Positions 1 to 7,600 of a stretch of 22,438 bases of DNA are shown piece after piece. Both the position numbers and the translations under genes were made by a program. This DNA comes from Nitrospinota bacterium (GTDB lineage: Bacteria > Nitrospinota_A > UBA7883 > JACRLM01), in assembly GCA_015231995.1 (NCBI GenBank), contig JADGAO010000024.1, positions 1 to 22,438 on the forward strand, given 5' to 3'. The notes under the pieces were generated by a model. It had not been told where the DNA came from. It was given only the letters and a program-made list of their open reading frames with translations, and searched no databases. Each line of letters begins with the position of its first letter. The first letter of the stretch is position 1.

Positions 1-1071
1 AAAGCGTGCACCGGAAACAGGGAGGAGCGGTTGTGGCCGTTGAGGGATATTCCCGCAGGCGGGCTTTATTCCAACGTGATGGATTTGGCCAGATTTGCCT
101 CCCATATCATGTCAGGTGGCGGCGTGGTTTCCGATGAATCTTTGAGAGAGACTCTCAAGCCTCAAAACGTCGGCGTCCAACTGGATTTCGATTATCGGGT
201 GGGGCTTTCGTGGATGTTAAGCTGGCCGGGTCTGGATTACGCAGGGCCGGTTATCAATCACTCAGGAGCCACCATAGCGCACAGAAGCGTTTTAGCGATC
301 ATTCCCGGCCAGAAACTTGGCGTGGTGGTTCTCGCCAACACTGCAAGTGCGCAAGGGTTTGTGAACATGATAGCGGCGGAGACTCTCAAGCTTGCGCTGG
401 AGGTGAAAACGGGGATCAAACCGCCTCGCAAAACAGAAGATCAACCCAAAGAGGTGGAGATTCCTGGCGAGAAGCTAGCGGAATACGCCGGGTACTATGT
501 GGCCGGGCCGCAGATGGCGCATGTCACCTCAAAAGATGGAAGGCTGTACGCGCAGGTGGCTGGGTTGAATGGCAAGGTAGAGCTGATTCCGCGAGAAGGC
601 GGGATTTTCACCGGCGCGTATAAGGCTTTTGGATTTCTTCCCATTTATGTGAAAGAGTTGGAAGGGCTGTCGCTATCCATTGAAAGAGTCAATGGGCGGT
701 CGGCGCTTTTGGCGCATGTAAACGGGGCGCGTTTTTTGATAGGGGAAAAGGTCGAGCCGGTTCCCGTTCCCGGCCCCTGGCTTGCCCGATTGGGGGAATA
801 CGAACTGATTAATATCGGGGAAGACTTTCCCGGCGCTCCAAATAAGGCCACACTCTCTTACGAAAACGGCTTTCTTGTTGTAAACTCTGTGTCAGCGTTT
901 CTCGGCGGCGTTTCGGCCAGCGTTCCGATACGCCCGGTTTCGGACACGGAGGCGTTGATTTACGGGCTTGGACGCGGCAGGGGAGAGACGGTGAGGATTA
1001 TCGAAAGAAATGGGGACGATATCGCCATCGTCTCTGGATACGAGTATAAGAGAAAGAAAAAGAAAGGCTGA
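1..1071 (+). CDS. Serine beta-lactamase-family hydrolase, C-terminal part (5' end outside window)
   Basis: The frame is open from base 1 with no upstream stop, so 356 residues of the C-terminal part are present and the catalytic SxxK lies before the window. The TTG at 31 is unlikely to be the true start. What is visible is typical of the class C beta-lactamase/penicillin-binding-like family (Pfam Beta-lactamase): the IPAGGLYSNVMDLARF segment near residue 19, and an HSGAT motif (His at nt 259-261), which replaces the KTG box in many members. A separate C-terminal beta-rich extension (about residues 160-356) resembles the DUF3471-type domains often fused to these hydrolases. Such proteins are usually exported esterases, peptidases or of unknown substrate rather than true beta-lactamases. 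The protein ends in a lysine-rich tail. The stop is one base before the asd start, suggesting co-transcription. Family is confident; substrate is not. Confidence 0.82.
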   Translation, partial: KACTGNREERLWPLRDIPAGGLYSNVMDLARFASHIMSGGGVVSDESLRETLKPQNVGVQLDFDYRVGLSWMLSWPGLDYAGPVINHSGATIAHRSVLAIIPGQKLGVVVLANTASAQGFVNMIAAETLKLALEVKTGIKPPRKTEDQPKEVEIPGEKLAEYAGYYVAGPQMAHVTSKDGRLYAQVAGLNGKVELIPREGGIFTGAYKAFGFLPIYVKELEGLSLSIERVNGRSALLAHVNGARFLIGEKVEPVPVPGPWLARLGEYELINIGEDFPGAPNKATLSYENGFLVVNSVSAFLGGVSASVPIRPVSDTEALIYGLGRGRGETVRIIERNGDDIAIVSGYEYKRKKKKG

Positions 1072-1072
1072 C

Positions 1073-2083
1073 ATGAGAAAAAAGGGGTTATACAACGTCG
1101 CGGTGGTCGGGGCGACCGGCGCCGTGGGCGAGGAGATGATAAAGACGCTGGAACAACGCAAGTTCCCCGTGGCGGATTTTTTGCCGCTTGCGTCGTCACG
1201 TTCGAAAGGCCGGAGCGTTAAATTCAACGGCGAGGAATACGATGTCGAGGAGTTGAAAGACAGCTCATTCGAGAATATAGACATCGCCCTATTCTCCGCC
1301 GGGGCTTCGAGAAGTCTGGAGTTCGCCCCGCACGCAGTCAAAGCCGGCGCCGTAGTGGTGGACAACTCCAGCGCGTTCCGCATGGATCCTCTGGTGCCTC
1401 TCGTTGTCCCGGAGGTCAACCCCCAGGCCATCGCAAGGCACAAAGGGATTATCGCCAATCCGAACTGCTCCACGATACAGATGGTTGTGGCGTTAAAGCC
1501 ACTGCACGATTTTGCGCGGATAAAAAGGATAGTCGTCAGCACCTACCAGTCCGTGTCGGGCACTGGGAAGAAGGCGATAGAAGAGCTGGATACTCAGACG
1601 CGGGACATTTTCAACATGCGGGATGTCGAGGTGAGCGTGTATCCCCACCAGATAGCTTTCAACTGTCTGCCTCAGATAGACGTGTTTCTGGACAACGGGT
1701 ACACGAAAGAAGAGGTGAAGATGGTCAACGAGACGAAGAAGATAATGGAGGACGACTCCATAAAAGTGACCGCCACTGCCGTTCGTGTGCCTGTATTTTA
1801 CAGCCATTCGGAATCGGTTAATATAGAGTTCGAGCGGCCCATAAGCCCCGACAAAGCGCGTGAGATACTCTCCAAGTCGGCTGGTGTGGAAGTGCGGGAC
1901 GAACCGGCGCGGTCGTTTTACCCGCTGGCGATACACGCGGCTGGCAAAGACCCGGTTTATGTCGGCAGGATACGGGCGGACGAGACCATACCGCATGGCC
2001 TTAACATGTGGATCGTGTCGGACAACATACGCAAAGGGGCGGCGTTAAACGCAGTGCAGATAGCTGAGCGTTTGATAGCGTAG
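1073..2083 (+). CDS. asd: Aspartate-semialdehyde dehydrogenase
   Basis: This 336-residue enzyme reduces L-aspartyl-4-phosphate to L-aspartate-4-semialdehyde with NADPH in the cytoplasm, the branch point to lysine/diaminopimelate, threonine and methionine. The sequence shows the N-terminal nucleotide-binding loop GATGAVG (residues 13-19), the catalytic cysteine in NPNCST (Cys132), the substrate-binding RVPVFYSHSESVNIEF-type block and a C-terminal GLNMWIVSDNIRKGAALNA block, all characteristic of bacterial Asd. Length is normal for the family. I chose ATG 1073 rather than the in-frame upstream codon at 1010 because 1073 immediately precedes the dinucleotide-binding fold, has a purine-rich AGAAAGG ahead of it, and avoids a 62-base overlap with the preceding gene. 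Only one base separates it from that hydrolase gene. No oddities in key residues. Confidence 0.95.
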   Translation: MRKKGLYNVAVVGATGAVGEEMIKTLEQRKFPVADFLPLASSRSKGRSVKFNGEEYDVEELKDSSFENIDIALFSAGASRSLEFAPHAVKAGAVVVDNSSAFRMDPLVPLVVPEVNPQAIARHKGIIANPNCSTIQMVVALKPLHDFARIKRIVVSTYQSVSGTGKKAIEELDTQTRDIFNMRDVEVSVYPHQIAFNCLPQIDVFLDNGYTKEEVKMVNETKKIMEDDSIKVTATAVRVPVFYSHSESVNIEFERPISPDKAREILSKSAGVEVRDEPARSFYPLAIHAAGKDPVYVGRIRADETIPHGLNMWIVSDNIRKGAALNAVQIAERLIA

Positions 2084-2221
2084 ACTGGCGTATGTGGCGT
2101 TTTGTGGGTTTATTCAATTTTACGGTTTTGCTTTAAATTATTCCTCCCCCTTAGCAAGGGGGAGTGGCCGAAGGCCGAGGGGGTTTAATTGCTTATATAT
2201 AAAGTAAATTAAACATCCCCC

Positions 2222-2249
2222 CGCCGCCTACGGTGGCGCCCCCTTTTTT
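2222..2249 (+). terminator. Terminator-like hairpin with T-run inside the repeat
   Basis: A 7-bp stem (2222-2228 with 2232-2238, one G-T pair, TAC loop) is followed by CCCCC and six T residues (2244-2249). It could stop read-through from asd. However, it is only about 18 bases before the next start codon and is part of the repeat, so it may be just a by-product of the element. Confidence 0.3.
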
Positions 2250-2252
2250 AGT

Positions 2253-2257
2253 AGGGA
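2253..2257 (+). promoter_or_regulatory. Shine-Dalgarno of the FHA-kinase gene, inside the repeat end
   Basis: AGGGA lies 10 bases before ATG 2268 and is the only convincing ribosome site there. It coincides with the distal end of the palindromic repeat (the degenerate counterpart of the AAGGGGGAGG end of the left half), so translation of the operon's first gene appears to use repeat-derived sequence. Confidence 0.5.
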
Positions 2258-2267
2258 CGTAATTGAT

Positions 2268-3791
2268 ATGCCAGCTACGGTCACGCTGAAGGTTACGCAA
2301 GGGAAGCTCGCCGGACAGGAGTTTAAATACACTGGCCGGGAAGTCGTCATGATGGGACGCGGGCTGGACTGCAACCCCAGGCTTCCCGACGACGACGCGC
2401 ACCGCTCCATCTCGCGCAATCACTGCCTGCTGGACATAAACTCCCCCAACATCCGCATCCGCGACTTTGGGAGCCTCAACGGCACCTTCGTAAACAACGT
2501 CAAGATCGGCCAGCGCAAGGCGGGTGAAGTGCGGGACAAAACCGACGTGATGTATTTTCCTGAATACGACCTTAAAGACGGGGACGAGATAAAACTCGGC
2601 GACACCGTATTCAAGGTCATCGTTTTCGCTCCGGCGTTTTGCGCCGAATGCTCCGCCGAAATCCCGCCGGAGGATAAGGCGGATTGCAGTATGGGTGGCG
2701 ATGTTTATCTTTGCCACAACTGCGGGGGCGGGGCCACGCTTGGCAAGACATCCGTTTACAAGCCGCCGGTGAAGGAATGCGCCGAGTGCGGGAACTCCGT
2801 CGAGGATGACGTCGAGCCGGGCAGGGCCGGGGACATGATCTGCCACGCCTGCCGGAGCGATCCGATGAGGATCGTCAAATCCATAATAGAGAAGGCCAAC
2901 TCCGGCGAGGAATCGCTCAGCGGGGTAAAAGGTTATTCCATCCTCCGCGAGTTGGGCCGGGGTGGGATGGGGGCGGTGTACCTTGCCCGCCGCGACGAGA
3001 CAGGCGACCTTGTGGCCCTGAAGGTCCTGCTTCCGCAGGTGGCGGCCGACGAGAAGGCTCGCGCCATGTTCCTTCGCGAAGCGGACAACGCCCGGGCGTT
3101 GAACCATACCAACGTCGTCAGGTTGATAGACACCGGTTATTCCGATGGGGCGTTTTTTTTCACCATGGAATATTGCGACGGCGGGGCCGTGGACGGCTTG
3201 ATGAAACATAACGGTGGGAAGCTGGAGTTTGAAACCGCCACGAGAATAATTTTGCAGGCGCTTGACGGGTTGGAGAGCATTCATACCGCGGAAATCCCAG
3301 GGTTGACGCTGGCCGACGGCAGGGTGGTTTCGGCCAAAGGGCTGGTGCACAGGGATATAAAACCGGCCAACATATTTTTATCCAGCGAAGGGGGAGGGCT
3401 CACCCCGAAGATAGCCGATGTCGGGCTTGGCAAGGCGTTCGACGTGGCCGGCCTTAGCGGGCAGACCATGACGGGCACCGCCGCCGGCACGCCCCTGTTC
3501 ATGCCGCGCCAGCAGGTGATAAACTTCAAGTACGCAAAACCGGATGTGGACGTGTGGGCGATGGCCGCGACGTATTACAACATGCTCACCGGCAAATTCC
3601 CGCGCGATTTTGTGAAAGGCAAGGACCCGTGGCAGACGGTTATCCAGACTAAGGCGGTTCCCATAATGGAGAGGAGCGGATCCATCCCGGAAGCTTTGGC
3701 CAAAGTCATTGATTCCGCCCTTGTGGATCAGCCGGAGATACGTTTTAAAACCGCAGTTTCCTTGAAACGTGCGATAGAGGAGGTTTTGTGA
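2268..3791 (+). CDS. FHA domain / double zinc-ribbon / Ser-Thr protein kinase
   Basis: This 507-residue cytoplasmic protein has no membrane segment. Residues 1-120 form an FHA phosphothreonine-binding domain with the expected Arg31, SRNH (49-52) and NG (71-72). Two CxxC...CxxC ribbons follow (Cys125/128/149/152 and 171/174/192/195), probably zinc-binding. The C-terminal Hanks-type kinase (about 220-507) has a GRGGMG loop, Lys252 and HRDIKPAN (Asp363). The metal-binding motif is DVG (384-386) instead of DFG. The activation-segment APE is replaced by PRQ (413-415, in FMPRQQ). Key phosphotransfer residues remain, so activity is likely. It heads a kinase-phosphatase-kinase operon: its stop overlaps the phosphatase start. 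The FHA domain may bind threonines phosphorylated by this kinase or its neighbour. This resembles the Fha/PpkA/PppA logic of other bacteria, but no secretion genes are nearby. Confidence 0.92.
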   Translation: MPATVTLKVTQGKLAGQEFKYTGREVVMMGRGLDCNPRLPDDDAHRSISRNHCLLDINSPNIRIRDFGSLNGTFVNNVKIGQRKAGEVRDKTDVMYFPEYDLKDGDEIKLGDTVFKVIVFAPAFCAECSAEIPPEDKADCSMGGDVYLCHNCGGGATLGKTSVYKPPVKECAECGNSVEDDVEPGRAGDMICHACRSDPMRIVKSIIEKANSGEESLSGVKGYSILRELGRGGMGAVYLARRDETGDLVALKVLLPQVAADEKARAMFLREADNARALNHTNVVRLIDTGYSDGAFFFTMEYCDGGAVDGLMKHNGGKLEFETATRIILQALDGLESIHTAEIPGLTLADGRVVSAKGLVHRDIKPANIFLSSEGGGLTPKIADVGLGKAFDVAGLSGQTMTGTAAGTPLFMPRQQVINFKYAKPDVDVWAMAATYYNMLTGKFPRDFVKGKDPWQTVIQTKAVPIMERSGSIPEALAKVIDSALVDQPEIRFKTAVSLKRAIEEVL

Positions 3792-4600
3792 ACGCTAACC
3801 TGCGGTATTCTGGATTGTCCGACGTTGGCCGTGTGCGAAAAAGGAACGAAGACTCTTTGAGTGTGGATCCGGTAAGCGGCCTTTTTATCGTGGCCGACGG
3901 GATGGGCGGCCACCTCTCCGGCAATGTGGCTTCACGCATCGTGGTGGAGGCTTTGCCGCCTCTCGTATTTTCCAGCCTTGACGGCGTATTGGATATAACA
4001 AGCGACGAGGCCGCCGAAAAAGTGTGTGGAGCCATAGCGCGGTTAAGCGAACGGATGCGCGCGGAAAGCGATGGGAAACCCGGTTTTTCAGGCATGGGTT
4101 CCACGATGGTCATGGCGCTCGTCAGGAGCGGCGTGGCTCTCGTCGCCCATTTGGGAGATAGCAGGGCGTACATCTTCCGCAACGGCGTTTTGAGGATGCT
4201 CACGCGGGATCACTCCGTCGTCCAGTTCCTGTATGACGCTGGCGAAATAACGTATGACGAGATGGAAAAACATCCCGCCAAAAACCAGATCACCCGCTAC
4301 GTCGGCATGGGCGGCGAAGCGGAGGCGGAAGCGCGCGCATTCCCTTTGACCGGCGGCGACAGGATACTGCTATGCTCCGACGGGCTTACGGGCATGGTGG
4401 ATGAGCAAAGTATCTCAAAAGCCCTGCTGGCCGAGCCGGACGCGGATTTGGCCTGCAAGAAACTCGTTGCAATGGCGAACGAGTCCGGCGGCAAGGATAA
4501 CATAACGGTCGTCATACTCGACTGGATGGGAGAGGGTGGAAGCGGCGAAGAGACCGACGACTACAAGACAACTATCATGCTTCCGATCGAAAAAGCCTGA
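3788..4600 (+). CDS. PP2C-family Ser/Thr protein phosphatase
   Basis: This 270-residue, metal-dependent phosphatase removes phosphate from Ser/Thr and is the likely eraser for the flanking kinases. It shows the full bacterial PP2C motif set: RNED (19-22), VADGMGGH (35-42), GDSR (123-126), SDG (197-199) and KDN (236-238), so all metal-binding aspartates are present. There is no signal peptide or membrane helix, so it is cytoplasmic. GTG 3788 is the start: it forms a GTGA overlap with the upstream kinase stop and has AGAGGAGG a few bases before it, implying translational coupling. The C-terminal tail beyond the catalytic core is acidic and ends in KTTIMLPIEKA. Its Thr-Thr-Ile motif resembles the repeated Thr-Val motifs of the downstream kinase and may be a phosphorylation or FHA-docking site (inference). 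Confidence 0.94.
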   Translation: MNANLRYSGLSDVGRVRKRNEDSLSVDPVSGLFIVADGMGGHLSGNVASRIVVEALPPLVFSSLDGVLDITSDEAAEKVCGAIARLSERMRAESDGKPGFSGMGSTMVMALVRSGVALVAHLGDSRAYIFRNGVLRMLTRDHSVVQFLYDAGEITYDEMEKHPAKNQITRYVGMGGEAEAEARAFPLTGGDRILLCSDGLTGMVDEQSISKALLAEPDADLACKKLVAMANESGGKDNITVVILDWMGEGGSGEETDDYKTTIMLPIEKA

Positions 4601-4617
4601 AGGGAGGATGACGGCTG

Positions 4618-7600
4618 ATGACTCTTATCGCGGAATGTTCGGAGTGCGGGGCCAAATACGTAAACGTTCGGCCTGAGCAGGCGGGTAAAACCGCAAAATG
4701 CAAGAAGTGCGGCGCTCGTTTCACCGTTAAACCTCACGAACCGGCGGAAGGGGAGGCTCGTCCGGCGTCCGCCAAATCCATAGTCATGGATACGTCACAG
4801 CCGAGCCAGCCGTTCTCCACCGTCGCGTTCGGCGAAGATGAAGAGCCGACCCCACCCCCGCCGCCACCGGCGCCCACTGTCGTTTTCGACGTGAAAGAGG
4901 CCTCTGCTCCTTCCGCCACGGTAGCTTTCGGAGAGAATGAATCACAACCGCAACCATCGGCCACCGTGGCGTTTAACGGAGACGAATCGCCGTCTCAACC
5001 GTCGGCCACCGTTGTCTATGAAGAACATGTTCATGCGTCTCCGGCCACAACTGTTCCGATTCCAGAATCGCCTCCAGCCGAGCCGATGAGCACCGTCCTG
5101 GTGGAGCATTCCGGTCCCGCCGAGACAGTTTTTGCACAAGGGGAAGAGTCCGCCCGGCCCGCCGAGTCGGAAGAAGAGGCCGCCGTGCCGCTCGATTGGG
5201 CGGATGGCGACGTGATACTTGGTATTTACGAGGTTCGCGGACTGCTTGGCGAAGGCGGCATGGGTAAGGTGTACAAAGCGCATCATCTTGGATGGGACGT
5301 GGATATCGCCGTCAAAAGCCCACGACCTCAGGAGATAAGAAAACCTGGCGCGGCGGAAAATTTCGAGAGAGAGGCGGAAACCTGGGTCAACCTCGGGCTT
5401 CATCCAAATATCGTCAGTTGTTACTACGTCCGAAGGCTTGGCGGCCTGCCGCGAGTTTTCGCGGAGTTCATAGACGGAGGTTCCCTGCAGGACTGGATCA
5501 AGCAGGGCAGGATATCAACCGTTGGCGAAGCGCTGGACGTGGCGATCCAGTTCGCATGGGGGCTTCATTATTCCCACGAGCGTGGGCTGACGCATCAGGA
5601 CATCAAACCGGCCAACGTGATGATGACCGCTGGCGGCGTGGCTAAAGTGACCGACTTCGGCCTTGCCCGCGCCCGTATCGGAGGCATGACGGATCAGGGA
5701 GCCGGGCCTGCGAGCGTAAAGGACGCGCTTGTCACGGCCGGTGGAATGACGCCTGCATATTGTTCGCCGGAACAGGCGGAGCGGGCGCATCTTTCCCCAA
5801 AGACGGATATATGGTCGTGGGCCGTCTCCATACTTGAGATGTTCACAGGCGAGGTGACGTGGATGTCCGGGGCCGTAGCAGATTCCGCCCTGGATGAATT
5901 CATGTTGAGCGGGGCAAAGGGGAAAAGCCCGGTCGCCATGCCCGCTTCGCTGGCGGAACTCCTTAAGTGGTGCCTTAACAGAGACCCTTCCCAGCGCCCT
6001 TCCTCGATGATGGATGTGGCCAACGTGTTACGGGAGATGTACAGGAAAGAGACGGGAATCCCATATCCGCGGATGGAGATAAAACCCGGCAAGGCCGTGG
6101 CCGACAACCTCAACAACAGGGCCGTCTCCCTGCTCGACCTTGGGAAAGGCAAAGAGGCCGAAAGGCTCTGGGAAGAGGCTTTGAAGGTCCAGCCGCATCA
6201 CCCCGAATCCACGTTCAACCTGGGACTGTCCCTCTGGCGCTCAGGCAGGATAGCCGACATGACGGCAATGCGCCGGGTCGAAGAAGCGATGAAATCGCAT
6301 GTGGAAAATTGGAACCTTCCATATTATCTCGCGCTTATCAACATGGAGAGGGACGATTACGGCTCGGCCGTCTCGACGCTTGCCAGCGTAGGCGATGAAG
6401 AGGCCAAAGGGGCGATCGAGCCGATGGCGAAGACGGCGCAGGAGAGACTCGATAAATCCAGACGACTTCTGAAATCCGTGCAGGCTCACGCCAAATCGGC
6501 CACCGCCACGGACATTTCCGCCGACGGCAAGTTCATACTCACCGGTGGCGACGATCGCGCCGTCAAGCTGTGGGACGCAAAAAGCGGGGAGTTGATACGC
6601 ACGTTTTCCGACGCCCATAAGTCGCCGGTGACGAGGGTTTGCCTTTCCGCCGACGGTTCTAAAGCCCTCACCTGCGGGTACAGGGCCGCTATAATGTGGG
6701 ACACTGCCAAAGGAGAGCCGATAAGGACGTTTGCGTCCGCTCATGAGGGCTGGATATCATCCGCCTGGATTTCCGGGGCGGGCGACAGGGTTCTTACCGC
6801 CGGGTGGGACGGCGTTGCGAAGACATGGGAACCGCAAATAGGCGCGCCTTTGGGGAAACTTGCCGATTGCTACGGGTCGGCGTGGCTCTCCAGCGATGGC
6901 AGGAGCGTCGTCTCCGGCCATTTGGACAACACCGTCAAGATGTGGAAAGCGGACGGCGGAGCCATTTTACAGACGATTAAAACTCACCCAGGCCCGATGG
7001 CCATGAGTTCGGACGACCAATATCTTATCACCTCCGATATGGACAACACTCTTAAGCTGTGGGAGGTTACGACCGGCCGGTTAAAGAAAGTAATGGTTGG
7101 TCATACCGAAAGCGTCACCTCCGTCACGTTCACCGGCGATGGAATGCTTGTCCTTTCCTCAAGCTACGATGGTACGGTGAGGTTGTGGGATTCGAGAACG
7201 GGTCGGCTTTTACGCACCTTCGAGGGACACGCCGGGCCTGTTTACTGCGTCAGGTGCGACGCCAGCGGCTCCCTCGCCGTTTCCAGCGGATGGGACGGAA
7301 CGGTAAGGACGTGGAGTTTGGGCGCATCCATGCCGTATCGCGCGCCGATGGCAATTTGCAGGATACAGGCCAGCGAGACTGTTTTGTCCGCCGGCGTTGA
7401 TTACGAGAACAGGGTCATCGAGGCTCGTGAGGCCCTCAGCCGTGGCGACATGAAAACCGTCATCGGAAAAATCCGCGACGCCCGTTCGCAGAAAGGTTAC
7501 AGCCGAGGCTCCGAGGCTGTGGAGCTTTGGGGTTCGCTTTACACTCGTTTGCCACGCAAGGGATTGAAAGGCGGATGGGAAGGGGTCGTGATGATGGGCC

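Larger units (their letters stand above)
2143..2257. repeat. Palindromic intergenic repeat (two inverted half-elements)
   Basis: The left half holds a perfect 9-bp hairpin (2144-2152 with 2156-2164, CTCCCCCTT/AAGGGGGAG), then a small GGCC-GAA-GGCC hairpin (2166-2176), then GGGGGTTTAATT. After an AT-rich spacer (about 2191-2204) the right half repeats the same order inverted: AATTAAAC, a run of C, a GC-rich hairpin (2222-2238), then a degenerate CCCCCTTTTTTAGTAGGG. The architecture recurs at 19043-19161. It fills almost all of the asd-kinase gap. Confidence 0.75.

Noticed and set aside
1..1071. True antibiotic-resistance beta-lactamase
   Set aside because: The HSG motif and the large C-terminal extension fit the broad esterase/peptidase-like branch, and the SxxK region is outside the window.
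892..1542. Minus-strand open frame of 216 codons across the hydrolase/asd junction
   Set aside because: Antisense to two well-supported genes and without recognisable motifs.
2193..3350. Long minus-strand open frame (385 codons)
   Set aside because: It is the complement of the FHA-kinase gene, whose domains are unambiguous; GC-rich coding DNA commonly leaves such antisense frames.
3417..3512. FHA-kinase as a dead pseudokinase
   Set aside because: DVG and PRQ are atypical, but Lys252, Asp363 and the metal-binding Asp384 are intact, so loss of activity is not supported.
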